A stretch of 64,000 bases of DNA from NCBI RefSeq assembly GCF_000247695.1, contig NW_004624730.1, forward strand, positions 34,358,541-34,422,540. The letters are read 5' to 3'. A program made the position numbers and the translations under genes. The notes under the pieces are model-generated. The model saw only the letters and a list, made by a program, of their open reading frames with translations, was not told the origin of the DNA and searched no databases. Source of the stretch: Heterocephalus glaber (Eukaryota; Chordata; Mammalia; Rodentia; Bathyergidae). This document shows, one piece after another, positions 23,965-34,556 of the stretch; the first letter of the stretch is position 1; each line of letters starts with the position of its first letter.

Positions 23965-24395
23965 CAGGATAGAAAAAATTTTCCTTACATTTTGTATCTG
24001 AGCCCTGAGAATTAAGTTGACAAAAGGCAGGCTAATAGGAGAAAGATATACACATTTTATGTGATGCTAATATTTTTACATATCATGGGAGATTTCATAA
24101 GGAAAAAAGTGAAAAATCCCAACAAAGCAGTTAGGCTTAGCTACCATTTAACAAAGGGTAAAAAATTGTAAATAGATCAAAGGAAAGGGTTTTGGCTTCT
24201 CCAGGTCCTAAATTGTGGGAGTCTGACTAGCAGACACATAGGTAAAACTAACAGAAGATATGGGTTATTTTAGCAAGGGTTTGTTTGTGTAGACTCATCC
24301 CTATTGTTACAAGGTTTTAGGGTTCTGGAGTCTCCTTCTGAGATGGTTTCTAGGTTCTTTCCATCTCAAAGAATTGAAAGAAACATGCAAAAATG
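23965..24395. repeat. Possible LTR fragment, unassigned
   Basis: The text 'gagccctgagaattaagttg', 'gcaggctaataggagaaaga' and 'gatggtttctaggttctttc' has the look of a known interspersed repeat, probably an old LTR, but I could not fix its ends or its family. Confidence 0.3.
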
Positions 24396-24797
24396 GTAGC
24401 AAAGTTTCACATTTATTTGAAAAATGAAGGGAAAGGGAGAAACTGGCTCTGTAGAGCAAGTTTGTACCAACTAAAAGTAAAAATAAAAATTAAAGTACAC
24501 CCTAGATAATATAGGGTGGGATAATTTACAGTGGCAGTTAGCAAGCGCTTAATGGCAACTGTCTCTTTCTGTTCATTCCACACATTGTGGGTTCCTAGGA
24601 GAAGTTCACAGATGGGGTCCTGCGAATTGTTTTGCAAATGTGTCCTGAGATCTGGTCACATCTCCCTTCCCAGCCAGTCTAAGCTATGCCCTATCTTCCT
24701 ATTTCACTATCACTGGTGACAAGAAAGTTCTCTCCATAGAAATTGTCTTTCTTACCAAAAATGTATGTCCTGCTTTTAGGCAGAAATGGGGAGAGCA

Positions 24798-24923
24798 AGG
24801 CCAGGGATTTAGCTCAGTGGTTCTGCCACCTGCCTCGCAAGCACAAGGTCCCAAGTTCAATCCCCAATACCAAAAACAACAACAACAACAACAACAAAAA
24901 GAACAAACCAAAAACCCCCCCAA
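24798..24923 (+). repeat. ID SINE with perfect 16-bp TSD
   Basis: The tRNA-like body shows an A box (gatttagctcagtggttctg) and a B box (ggtcccaagttcaatcc), then an (AAC)n tail. The duplication agaaatggggagagca lies at 24782-24797 and 24924-24939. Confidence 0.95.
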
Positions 24924-25119
24924 AGAAATGGGGAGAGCAGACACTCCTTTTGACATTTACTGTTATTCAATTGCTTTTAACTCAGATCAATATGTCAAAG
25001 CAGCATATTTGGGAGTTGCATGTTCTGGTCCCTCTTCCTCATGAAGATGTTAAATGAGTACTGTGATGAGATACAATCTTCTCTTTTAAATAGGGTGATG
25101 ATTATGGAAAGATTTTCTT

Positions 25120-25216
25120 TTTTTCTTTCTTTTTTTTTTTTTTGGTACAGGGGATGGAACTCGGGACCTTGTGCTTACAAGGCAGGTGGCGGAACCACTG
25201 AGCTAAATCCCAGGCC
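25120..25216 (-). repeat. ID SINE with perfect 18-bp TSD
   Basis: A long T-run leads into 'ggtacaggggatggaactcg' and 'accactgagctaaatcccag'. The duplication ttatggaaagattttctt lies at 25102-25119 and 25217-25234. Confidence 0.95.
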
Positions 25217-25567
25217 TTATGGAAAGATTTTCTTAAGAAATGACCTTTACTTTGAAAACTGAAGAACTTGGGGAATCAACACAAGAAAATAAGAAGACAT
25301 TTTCAGGCAGAGGAACAGCATTGTGACACTGAGGTAGCAATAAGCCTGTCCTTCTTGAAGAACAGAAGGTTAGAGTGGTGAAGAGAACTATGCAGGGGTG
25401 AGTGTGGAGGCAGTGTGGTCAGGCAACAGACAGGGGTTGTATCCTCTGAGAGCGTTTTGGGCCCTAGGAAGAAATTTAGTTTTTATTCCAAATATGACAG
25501 AGAATCCCTGAAAGATAGCAAGGCAGTGACACAAGCCAACATATATTTATTTTTTTATTATTCATTT

Positions 25568-25650
25568 ATTTCTTTTGTGGTTCTGAGGATTGAACCTAGA
25601 GCCTTGTGCTAGTTAGGCAAGTGCTCCATCACTGAGCTATATCTGCAGCC
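25568..25650 (-). repeat. ID-like SINE
   Basis: 'ctgaggattgaacctagagc', 'ttaggcaagtgctccatcac' and 'tgagctatatctgcagccc' give the reverse complement of the older ID type with 'tagagcacttgcc'-like text. Confidence 0.75.
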
Positions 25651-25756
25651 CTGTCAATGTAATGTATATTTTTAAAATAAAAAAATTCACTCAGAATATG
25701 TATAGAAAATAGATGTTAGGGTGTAGAATGATAAATTTAGAAGGCTAATTAGGAGG

Positions 25757-26163
25757 TGTATTGCTCAGCTTTTCACGGCTGACACAATACCTGACAACAA
25801 CAACTTAAAGAAGAGGTTTACTTTGGCTCACAGTTTCAGAGGTTTCAGGCCATGGTCAGCTGGCTCACAGGCTGACAGGCAGAAGGGCATGGCAGAGGAA
25901 GGATGCTGAACTCACAGCATCCAGGAAACAGAGAACAGAGGAAGAGCCTGAGAGAGGACAGGGTATACCTTTCAAAGGCACATCCCCAGTGACCTACTTC
26001 CTGTCACCAGGCTCCATCTCCTAAGAGCACATTCAGCTTAAACTTATCAGTGGTGAACTCGTCTGTTGATAAGTTAGTACTGCCATGATCTAATCACCTT
26101 TCAAAAGTTTCACCTCTGAACATGTGAGCCTTTTGGGGGACAGTTTTGATCCAAACCATAACA
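25757..26163 (-). repeat. MaLR-type LTR
   Basis: Begins TGTATTGCTCAG and ends CCATAACA, so the TG...CA termini are kept. Internal blocks 'gaggtttactttggctcaca', 'gtttcagaggtttcaggcca' and 'catgtgagccttttggggga' are shared with the LTR in the L1 at 17972. About 407 bp. Confidence 0.7.
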
Positions 26164-27224
26164 AGTCAATGGTAGTTTAGACTAGATAAGTGTGGTAGAG
26201 ATGGAAAAATGTAGAGATGTAGTATATATTTTGGAAGTAGAACTCCCATGACTTACTGATGAAGCAAATATCGGAGGAAGGAGAAAGGAAGGGATGAAAA
26301 ATGACTGTCAGGACTTAGGCTTGACTGCTGTTATGTGTTTACTGCGACAAGGAAGGCCGGAGAAGAACAGGTTGGTGGTAAGCAATGAGGAGTTCTGTTT
26401 AAACATGTTCCATGTGAGAGGCTTATTAGGTATTCTAGGGAGGTATGCAGAGTAGAGCTTGGCATTCAGGGGAGGTTCTCTTGCTTCTTGGTTTGAAGAA
26501 AATTTAAAGAGCAAACAGGTTAAAAGAAATAAAAATATGTCCATCTTGAAATTAGAAATGTATCTTCATTTATTAATATTTGGATCAATTGCCTCCTTTT
26601 GGAAAACAAAGTGACTGATGACAGAAGGTTTATATATTATAAGGTACTTTTTGACATTTGCTGTCAACTCACAGTGGACAGAATTTCTCGGAGCAGCATT
26701 TTTAAAGGGTCCCAGGAATGTCCCAAACAGTTTCTCAATAGTATCTGAAGTTGGACCAGTTGGATTTAATCTCAATTCCATCACTTATTAATTTTGTAAG
26801 TATGGCAAGTTATTTGATTCTACATGTCTGAGTTTCCTTGCATGTAAAATAGTTAATACTAATTGTGTAAGGTAGATTTTATCAAAGGCTCTGCACAATC
26901 ACATGAGGAAATAATGTAGAGGAAGCCATGAGAGCAGTGAAGGTTACATTTGTCCCAAAGCTGGCTTAGGTCTGAGCTAGATTGGCCCAAGAGAAGCTGG
27001 CTGAGGTGCTCAAGTCAGCACTTCAGGAAGAACTGAACCTGTTCCAGGGGCTCCTCTGTGAGATGTACTCCAAAGATAGGGCACCTAGCTGGCAAACCAG
27101 AGTGGAGGATCATTTAGAATGCTCAGAGCAGGATGTGGAGTGATTCAAGTCTTACCCTTGGGCTACTAAGACTTTTCTGAAACATTCCCCGGTTTGTTGT
27201 TCAGACTGATGCCCCAAGTATAAT
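26164..27224. other. No gene or clear repeat
   Basis: Two minus-strand ORFs of 72-78 codons lie here (26308, 26566) without splice or composition support. Confidence 0.5.
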
Positions 27225-27410
27225 GGTTCTCATTCTCAAGTGTGCATCAGAATCCCTTGGAGGGCCTCTTCCAGTGTAGACTGCTGGGCCCTGGTTCCTA
27301 GAATTTAAAATTTGGTAGATGTGTGATGAAGCTCCAAAATTTCCATTCTACCTGGATCCAGGTGATTCTAGTGCCTGAAAGACCACACTTAGAGGATCAC
27401 TGCCCCAGTG
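27225..27410. repeat. MER5-like (hAT-Charlie) MITE relic
   Basis: 'gttctcattctcaagtgtgc', 'atcagaatcccttggagggc', 'gactgctgggccctggttcc' and 'caggtgattctagtgcctg' follow the order of the non-autonomous hAT element MER5. Confidence 0.65.
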
Positions 27411-27557
27411 GATTCTAGAGACCAGGAAATAGATGTGAGAGACCTTGGAGTCTGTATCTGCCACAGGCAGGAATTTTTCACAAATGGCAACAGTGTTAGT
27501 AATGAATATAAAAGGCTCAAACTATGGGAAAATCCACCTCTACATATTACATCTTTT

Positions 27558-27750
27558 GTCAAGTGTGGTAGCACATGTATGTAATCCTAGCACACTGGGA
27601 GGCTGAGGCTGGAGGATTATGAGTTCAAGCCCAGCCTGGGCAACTTAGTGCCTTAGTGAGACCCTGTTTCAAAAAAAAAAAAAAAAATGGTTGGGAGTGT
27701 AGCTCAGTGTGAAGGCCTTGGGTTCAATCCCCGATACTATACTCAATCAA
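27558..27750 (+). repeat. B1-ID dimeric SINE
   Basis: B1 half ('agtgtggtagcacatgtatg', 'cactgggaggctgaggctgg', 'gcccagcctgggcaactt'), a 17-base A-run, then the ID half ('gttgggagtgtagctcagtg', 'cttgggttcaatccccgata'). Confidence 0.88.
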
Positions 27751-28342
27751 AATACAATATCTTTCCTTCCTAGAGAGAAAATTAGTGTCTTAGCTTTCAA
27801 GATCTACTGTATCAGAAACACAGTTGACATGAAGAATATAGAAAAGTCACAAATTGTGCTATATTGTACACTAATCCAGTGCTTGGCCTCCCTGGCTGGC
27901 ACCTCTGCATCCTCCAGAGATTGCATCTAACCGCAAAAATTGGGCCCAGGCAGTAGGCTGAACTGGAATCACTACAACTTCTATGCTGCATCTAAAATGT
28001 CATCCTTCCTTATAGAGATTTGTGTGGGATACTTCAAGAATTTCATCTGGAGCTTTCAATCATACCACAGGCAGTTAAACTTGGCCCAGAGGAAAGAAAA
28101 TCTTACAGTTTCTTGTAATCTTAGCCCCCAAGGACTGTTTCATTTTTATTCCACAGACAACTAAAAATAAGATGCTTTTGTTCTTTAATTCATTTCGAAT
28201 TATGACCTTTTCTCTTTGTCCTATATTGTTTGGGTTCCTATTGTCAAAAATACCATAGTCTTGGTTGCTTATGGAAAACAGAAATTAATTCCTTATAGTT
28301 CTGGGAGGTGAAAGTCCAAGTAATCAAACAAACAAACAAAAA

Positions 28343-28394
28343 AGGGCTGGGGATGTACCTCAATGTGAAGACCAGGCCTGAGTCAATTTCTGGT
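28343..28394 (+). repeat. ID-like SINE fragment
   Basis: 'gggctggggatgtacctcaa' with a B-box remnant 'cctgagtcaatttctggtat'. Its tail has become the GAAA microsatellite that follows. Confidence 0.6.
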
Positions 28395-28486
28395 ATGAAA
28401 GAAAGAAAGAAAGGAAGGAAAAAAAGAAAGAAAGAAAGAAGGAAGAAAGGAAGGAAGGAAAGAAAGAGAAAGAAAGAAAGAAAGTT
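28395..28486. repeat. (GAAA)n/(GGAA)n microsatellite
   Basis: A long run of gaaa with ggaa interruptions. The ORF at 28308-28619 translates it as a Lys/Arg repeat and is not a gene. Confidence 0.93.
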
Positions 28487-28600
28487 AAATCAATGTACTT
28501 CCACAGACATCAACAAACTGTGCTTCAGGAAAAGCTCATCTGTCCTATTGGGACAAAGACTAATGACATTACCAATTATTGGTGGTCTTTTTGGGGGGGG

Positions 28601-28740
28601 GGGAGCTGGGTTTCATTAGGTAGTTCAGGCTGGCCTTGAACTCACTCTGTAGCCCAGGCTGGCCTTGAACTTGGGGCAATCTTCCTGCCACAGTCTTCCA
28701 AGAGCTAGGATTACAAGTGTGTGCCACGATGCTTGGTTAG
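28601..28740 (-). repeat. B1-type SINE
   Basis: 'ttaggtagttcaggctggcc', a tandem 'gtagcccaggctggccttga', 'gtcttccaagagctaggatt' and 'acaagtgtgtgccacgatgc'. The repeated 'caggctggccttgaact' shows the internal duplication typical of B1. Confidence 0.85.
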
Positions 28741-30763
28741 GTGGTCATTTTAGTCATTGGCAATGTTTGCTATGATTGTGCATAGATTTGGGGCATACTT
28801 TATGATGAACACTCTTGACTCTGTGTCCAGATAGTGCAAAGGCTGTTAGACTGTTGTTAAGAGTTAGGAAGAGGATGCATGTGACTATGATAGAAACAAA
28901 AGTGGAGAGAATAAACACTTAAAATGAAAACGAAATGATGAGAGTTGCATGTATGCAAGTGACAAATTGTTTCACAGAAGGAATAGTTTTGAGGGACAAA
29001 AGAATCAGGCAGCAATTGAAGAGTTGGGCTTTTGCAATCAAGAATAATCAGCAAGAGATGAGGCAAAGTGATTAGCAAAGTGGAAAGTGTGGGCCATGGA
29101 GTTGGATGATCAGAATCAGCACAAATGTCCTTTACCCTGTGTTAATTCAGGAGGAGGCCCAGAGTTTATTTGTGAACTTAAGGGCTAAATGTGTTTGTGG
29201 TAGACCAAGGCCAGTCCTGCCTGCAAAATAAGTGGAAAACTCCTACACCCTGCTGCCCAGGTGTAGATAAGGAGAGATTGTCCCAGGCCGGGCACCACAA
29301 GCATTTCAAGGTCTGTAATCTGGACATTAGCCTGAATGAAGCAGCTCGGTGAGTAAGTAAATTTTTGCCTTATATGGTAGCATAAGTTGTTTCTGGTTGC
29401 TAATGTGGCTGGAAGTATGAAAGAGAGTAAGCCCACATTTCTGGGCTCCCCTGACCTCCCAGACATCTTACTCTCTTCAGGCTGCCAAGACCACCAAATT
29501 TATAGTGTCTCTGTAGAAAACAAAGGAGGCAATGGACAGCAGCATCTGCCTTACTTCATGTCTATCCTTTGCACTGGTTACACACAGCTTTGGAATAAAT
29601 CAAAGTAAAGCATCTTTGAACTGAACTCAGAATGTCATTCTTGCCCATTCTCTTACCTAGACCAGACTTCATAGTCTGACTGCGTGGGGTGACAGTCTTG
29701 CCAGGCAAGCACTTGTTAAAAGCCCTGAGTGGTCCATTAGTTCAAGGCCTGGCCCCATCTAAACTGTCAAATGAGTGCCAAGTGTGGGTATTATATCCAC
29801 TGAAGTCAAGGGATTACTGCCTCAGTAGATTTTTTGTTATCCAATTTGGTGGAGAAAATGCTTGATAATACATATGTATCAGTAGACAGGGGACAAGTGT
29901 GTCTGATTTAGAAGGTTTAAGAACATCCTAAATCCTAGTAGATAGAAATGTGTTCATTTATTATAAGCATAAATGGCTCTTGGTCACATTATACAGGGGC
30001 GGTGGGCCCCCCATCCCAAGTGCATGACCTCTCCTTTTCCCTCTGAGTCTCTCCTCAGGTACCTGTACAAACCTGCAGAACCTGTTAAGGCACAGATTGA
30101 ACTGTCTCACTCTATGCGATGTCTACCAAAACTGGACATGCGCACACCTTAACCAAGTAATTCCAAGTCTAGAAATTTATTCTACCGACACGCTTACTCA
30201 CTTGTAAAATGACATACGTAAGGTTTTCATTGCAGTAATGTTTTACTAATAAGAGATTGGCAAAAAAGAAGAAAAAAAATTCCTAAATCCTGATTAACAG
30301 GAAACAGATTAAGTAAATTATGATACACCCATAAAATGTAAAAACTGAATGTAGTAAGAGGCATTAACTTTCAAGATATATTAAATGAAAAAAGCAAGCT
30401 GCCTAAGAATGTGTACAATATGTTACAAATTGTGCAGAAGGTGGGGCAGAGGAAGTCTGTGTAAATGTGTGCTTTTTGCTTATGTATGCCTAAAACATTT
30501 CTAAAAGGATGTTGACCAGGGTGGGAAACTGAATGTCTAGGGGACTGAATTGGAGTTTTCATCATACATCCTTTTATACTTTTGAACCATGTGAACTTGT
30601 GAGCTATTTAGAAAATAAAATTAAAGACATGAGAGTATGATAGTTATTTGGAAATATTTAAAATAATTTTCTTTAGAAATAATAATCCTATCTTTATTGC
30701 CAGGGCCAAGATTCCTCTGGGAAGGGTGGAGTCAGTCTAGAGGCAGTTTTGGGGTTGAGTTGC
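28741..30763. other. No gene supported
   Basis: Mixed unique-looking DNA. The minus ORF 29185-29466 and plus ORF 29387-29608 overlap on opposite strands and neither has splice support. Confidence 0.5.
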
Positions 30764-31130
30764 TGCTATGATCTAAATGATTGTGCCCATCCAAAATTCA
30801 GATGTTGAAATCCTAACTCCCAAGGTGATGATATTAGGAAGTGAGGCCTTTTTGAGGATGATCAGGTAAGGAGGGAAGAGACTTCATAGGATTAGTGCTC
30901 TTATAAAAGAGGTCCCAGAAAGCCAACTTTTTCCTTACATCATGTGAGAAGCAGCAAGAAAAGTGCTATCTGTGAACCAGAACATGGGTCCTCACCAGAC
31001 ACCAAATCTACCAGAAACTTGGTCTTGGAATTCCTAACCCGCAGAACCATGAGAAATAAATTTCTATTGCTTATAAGCTTCTCAGTTTATGGTGTTTGTT
31101 AGAGCCACCCAAGAAATTAAGGCAGATTAG
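30764..31130 (+). repeat. MLT1-type MaLR LTR
   Basis: 'tgctatgatctaaatgattg', 'cagatgttgaaatcctaact', 'gtgatgatattaggaagtga', 'cttataaaagaggtcccaga', 'catcatgtgagaagcagc', 'accagacaccaaatctacca' and 'gagaaataaatttctattgc' follow the MLT1 order. It includes the LTR poly(A) signal AATAAA near 31057. Confidence 0.85.
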
Positions 31131-31260
31131 TACATTCCTGACCAAATGTATGCCAGGCACTATAGGGCTTCCAGACACTAATAAAGTAACTTACAGTTGC
31201 ACTACAATGTGGACACATCTAATACTACTGAACTGTACCCTTAAAAATGGTTTAAGATAG

Positions 31261-31346
31261 GGCCAGGGATTTAGCTCAGTGGTGTGGCACCTGCTTCGCA
31301 AGTGCAAGGTCCTGAGTTCGATCCTGGTACTGCCCCCCTACCCCCG
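31261..31346 (+). repeat. ID SINE with 16-bp TSD
   Basis: 'gggccagggatttagctcag', 'aaggtcctgagttcgatcct'. The flanks aaatggtttaagatag (31245-31260) and aaatggtttcagatag (31347-31362) differ at one position. Confidence 0.93.
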
Positions 31347-31749
31347 AAATGGTTTCAGATAGTAAGTTGTATGTGATGTTAGGCAAACACTTTACTACTG
31401 AGCTACATGCCAGCCCTACCACATTTAAAAAATAATAATTTAAAAAACAGAAAAACAGTCTACAATCTGCTTAGAGCCTGAATATGATCCAATATTTTAC
31501 CTATAAAAGTACTCAACAAATATTTGATGAATGGAATACAGCCAGCAGTATAAAGAATGAAAATACTGTAAAATATAAAATGAAATTAAATCATTGCTAT
31601 AAAAAAGTACAAGGCAAGTGAAAGAGAGTAGAAATAGGGACCATTAATTTTGATTAAAGGAATCAAGGATGTGTGCATTGTGATAGAAAGGAAAAAACTG
31701 GACGTTTTGGATCCTATAGTCTCAGGCTCCGTTTCCTGGCTTGAACATG

Positions 31750-31776
31750 TATTTATTTATTTATTTATTTATTGGT
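31750..31776. repeat. (TTTA)n microsatellite
   Basis: Six to seven copies of ttta. Confidence 0.85.
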
Positions 31777-32232
31777 AAAAAAATTTTTTTTCTGCTTCTT
31801 TGTATAAACGAGTTGATAAGATCAACTTTTCGGGTCTGCTGTTCATTGTAAATGAAATAATTAAAGCATTTAGCAAGATGCTGGGCCCATAATAAGCGTT
31901 ATGTGTGCTGGTCCCCTACTCACCCTTAGGGCAAACTTTGAAAAATGAGTAGAAACTTGACAGTCTGGAAAAAAGTCTAAGAAAAAGTCTAAGAAAAATT
32001 TCAACTTAAAGAACTATTACAATCGGATCAATCAAGCAAGGGAAGTCTTGGAAGTTATTAGAATTTTCATGAAAACTATTCAGGGAGCTTAAATACCTCT
32101 TTCATGTGGCTGAATGACATTGCAGAGGACCTGGATTTCCCCTTTGTTTTTTGCTTCTGCTCATTTTCTTTTGACTCCCAACAGCTTTGCTTTACTCTTT
32201 CAACAATCACCTTGCTCACCTCCACCTATGTG

Positions 32233-32302
32233 CTGGGGATCAAACCCAGGGCCTCAAGAATGCTAAGCAAGTGTTCTATTACTAAACTACATCCCCAGCT
32301 CC
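32233..32302 (-). repeat. ID-like SINE
   Basis: 'ctggggatcaaacccagggc', 'gctaagcaagtgttctatta' and 'ctacatccccagctc' give the reverse complement of an older ID copy. Confidence 0.75.
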
Positions 32303-33639
32303 TCTCCCCTCCTTTTTTTAAATATTAGAAGATAGACGCTATTCTTTGGACTATCATTACTTTTCAAGGTGGTAAGTGTGAAAGAATGCAAATTTTCTGA
32401 ATTTCAGCACAGTTTCATAGAAATTAAGAGCTGGAAGAAACAAAGTTTCAAATTTAAAACAGGAAGCAGAGAGTTATTTCTTCCATTGAGACATCTACAA
32501 AGGAATTATAACATCTACTGTGTGGCCTATTAGGTACTTTATATGTAGTACTGTGATTTCTCACAACTGCAAGGCAGGAATTAGCCTCATCTCTCACAGA
32601 TGAGAAGAATAAAAAACAGAGCATTAAGTGTCTAGACTTAGCGGACCCAAAATTTGAAACCAAGGCTGATTTCAAAGGCCATAGTCTTCCCTGTGTATTA
32701 TCTTCTTTCTCAAAGCCCCGATTTTCTCTGGTCTTCCATCTTTAGCCTTATAGTGATGGTTGCAGTCTTTTGTTCTGGCAGCAGTAGAGTTTAGTAGAAA
32801 AGAGTGATTTGGGATTGGCCATTTATATAAACAAGAGAAATAGTACTACTGTTTGTTGGTCCCTGGAGTGGAATTTTATAAAAGACACCAAAGCTATTGG
32901 CTAAGTTATAAAAGCACATGAAAAGCATGGGTTCCAACAGATTGTCATCATGATTAATACTAAATCAGTGGATTTCCCTCTTCAAATTGTTTTGTTCTTA
33001 ATGCTCCAGCTCATGTGACTGACCTCTTTCTGTTCTTTTGTTTAAATTTAGTTATGCAGTAAACAAAATTATCACCATGCGGGAAAACATGGAGAATCTG
33101 TCCTCCACACTTAGGAGAAAAATGTATTGTTTTGAGAACTTTACAGTTGCACATATTTCATCCACTTGTTTCCTTAAAGCAATTGTTAAGCCTGCATGCT
33201 TTTTAGGCTGGTCGCTGCTTTAAATGCTGGTATGTATTCCTTAGTTTTTAAAAATATTTCAAGTACTATTTGGAGGGCACAACAATTTTTAAACTAACTG
33301 TAAACAAATCAGAATGCAACTATAAGTAGAATGATTTCTCCAGGAGAGTTCTTTCCTTATAAGACTGTTTTAAGTGTGATAGTACAACTGCTTATTATTT
33401 TTCATTTAAGAAATGTTTCTCTCTAGTGGTCTGGTATAACTTTGTCATTGCTGCCTATACACACTACTACCACTGTTACTATATTTATTATAGATACTTC
33501 TAAGGTAATTTTTTTCTTCTGGGGGAAGATGATACTTAAATGTTAAAAGGGGAGAGAAAGATCATAGAATTTTTTTCTAGAATTATACAATATTTGTTGT
33601 GAGACTTGTTTTAGAGAACATTTATCTAAAGAATTCGTT
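32303..33639. other. No gene supported
   Basis: A T-rich acceptor-like stretch ends at about 33050 before an ORF (33038-33223), but no donor and no recognisable domain accompany it. Confidence 0.45.
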
Positions 33640-33756
33640 TTATAGTTAAGGAAACTGAGACCTGGAGATATCAATTTACGTAGCCAGAGTCACACAGCTG
33701 GGTCATCACAGAGACAGGACTGGAATCCATTTCTCCTGATTCTCAGGTTAAGATAG
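33640..33756 (+). repeat. MIR SINE
   Basis: 'aaggaaactgagacctggag', 'agagtcacacagctgggtca', 'caggactggaatccatttct' in MIR order. Confidence 0.75.
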
Positions 33757-34061
33757 GTTAATTCATCAAAGGAAGCAAGACGTATTTCCTATCTGTACTT
33801 TCACGGCCTAGACTTTTCTGTGCCTATTACATGCCTTCAACCTTTTTTTCTTTTTCAAATCCTTCCCCAAATCCAATCCTTACATGCCCTGATGCTTCTT
33901 CCTAGTAGAAAAATTTGTGCCCAAAATTCAAAGAAGTCACTGGGAGAGGGATTGCTTAATTCAAGAGACTATACCTAGAAGGAATGTAAACAGCAATGGA
34001 AGGCAGGGTTTTAAATTTTTTTAAATTTAATTTAATTTTGGGGGGTTCTTTTTGTTTCTTG

Positions 34062-34146
34062 TTTGTTTTTTGGTACCAGGGATTGAACTCGGGACCTTGT
34101 GCTTGCAAGGCAGGCCGCAGAACCACTGAGCTAAATCCCCGGCCCA
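34062..34146 (-). repeat. ID SINE
   Basis: 'ggtaccagggattgaactcg', 'cttgcaaggcaggccgcaga', 'accactgagctaaatccccg'. It lies directly before a B1 in the same orientation. Confidence 0.9.
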
Positions 34147-34149
34147 ATT

Positions 34150-34295
34150 TTTGGTTTTTTGATACAGGGTCTTACTATGTAGTTCAGGCTGGCTTTGAAC
34201 TGTGTAGACCAGGCTAGCCTAGAACTTGGAGTGATCCTCCTGCCTCAGCTTCCTGAATGCTGGCATTATAGGTATGCACCACCAAGCCCAGCAAA
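34150..34295 (-). repeat. B1-type SINE
   Basis: 'acagggtcttactatgtagt', 'tcaggctggctttgaactgt', 'gatcctcctgcctcagcttc', 'ggtatgcaccaccaagccca'. Confidence 0.88.
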
Positions 34296-34457
34296 GGAGA
34301 TTTTTTTTTTTAAATTAGTTGGGAGAGGGGAGAGCTTAGTTGGTAAAGTGATTCTCAGCCTTTTAAATAACCACCTAGGCTATTATTAACCACCTAACTC
34401 TCCAACCACTGGTGTATAAAGTCAGGCCTAAATTTTACAGTAAAAATGAGAACTACT

Positions 34458-34540
34458 GGGCCGGGGATTTGGCTCAGTGGTTCTGGTGCCTGCCTCGAAA
34501 GTACAAGGTCCTGAGTTCGATCCCTGGTACCAAAAAAAAA
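34458..34540 (+). repeat. ID SINE with perfect 16-bp TSD
   Basis: 'gggccggggatttggctcag', 'ggtcctgagttcgatccctg', then an A-run. The duplication aaaaatgagaactact lies at 34442-34457 and 34541-34556. Confidence 0.95.
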
Positions 34541-34556
34541 AAAAATGAGAACTACT

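Noticed and set aside
24798..24880. tRNA gene (A and B boxes present)
   Set aside because: It is an ID SINE: it has a 3' A-rich tail and target-site duplication, and does not fold into a full cloverleaf tRNA. The same holds for all other ID copies.
28308..28619. 103-codon ORF rich in Lys/Arg
   Set aside because: Encoded by the (GAAA)n microsatellite and a B1 edge.
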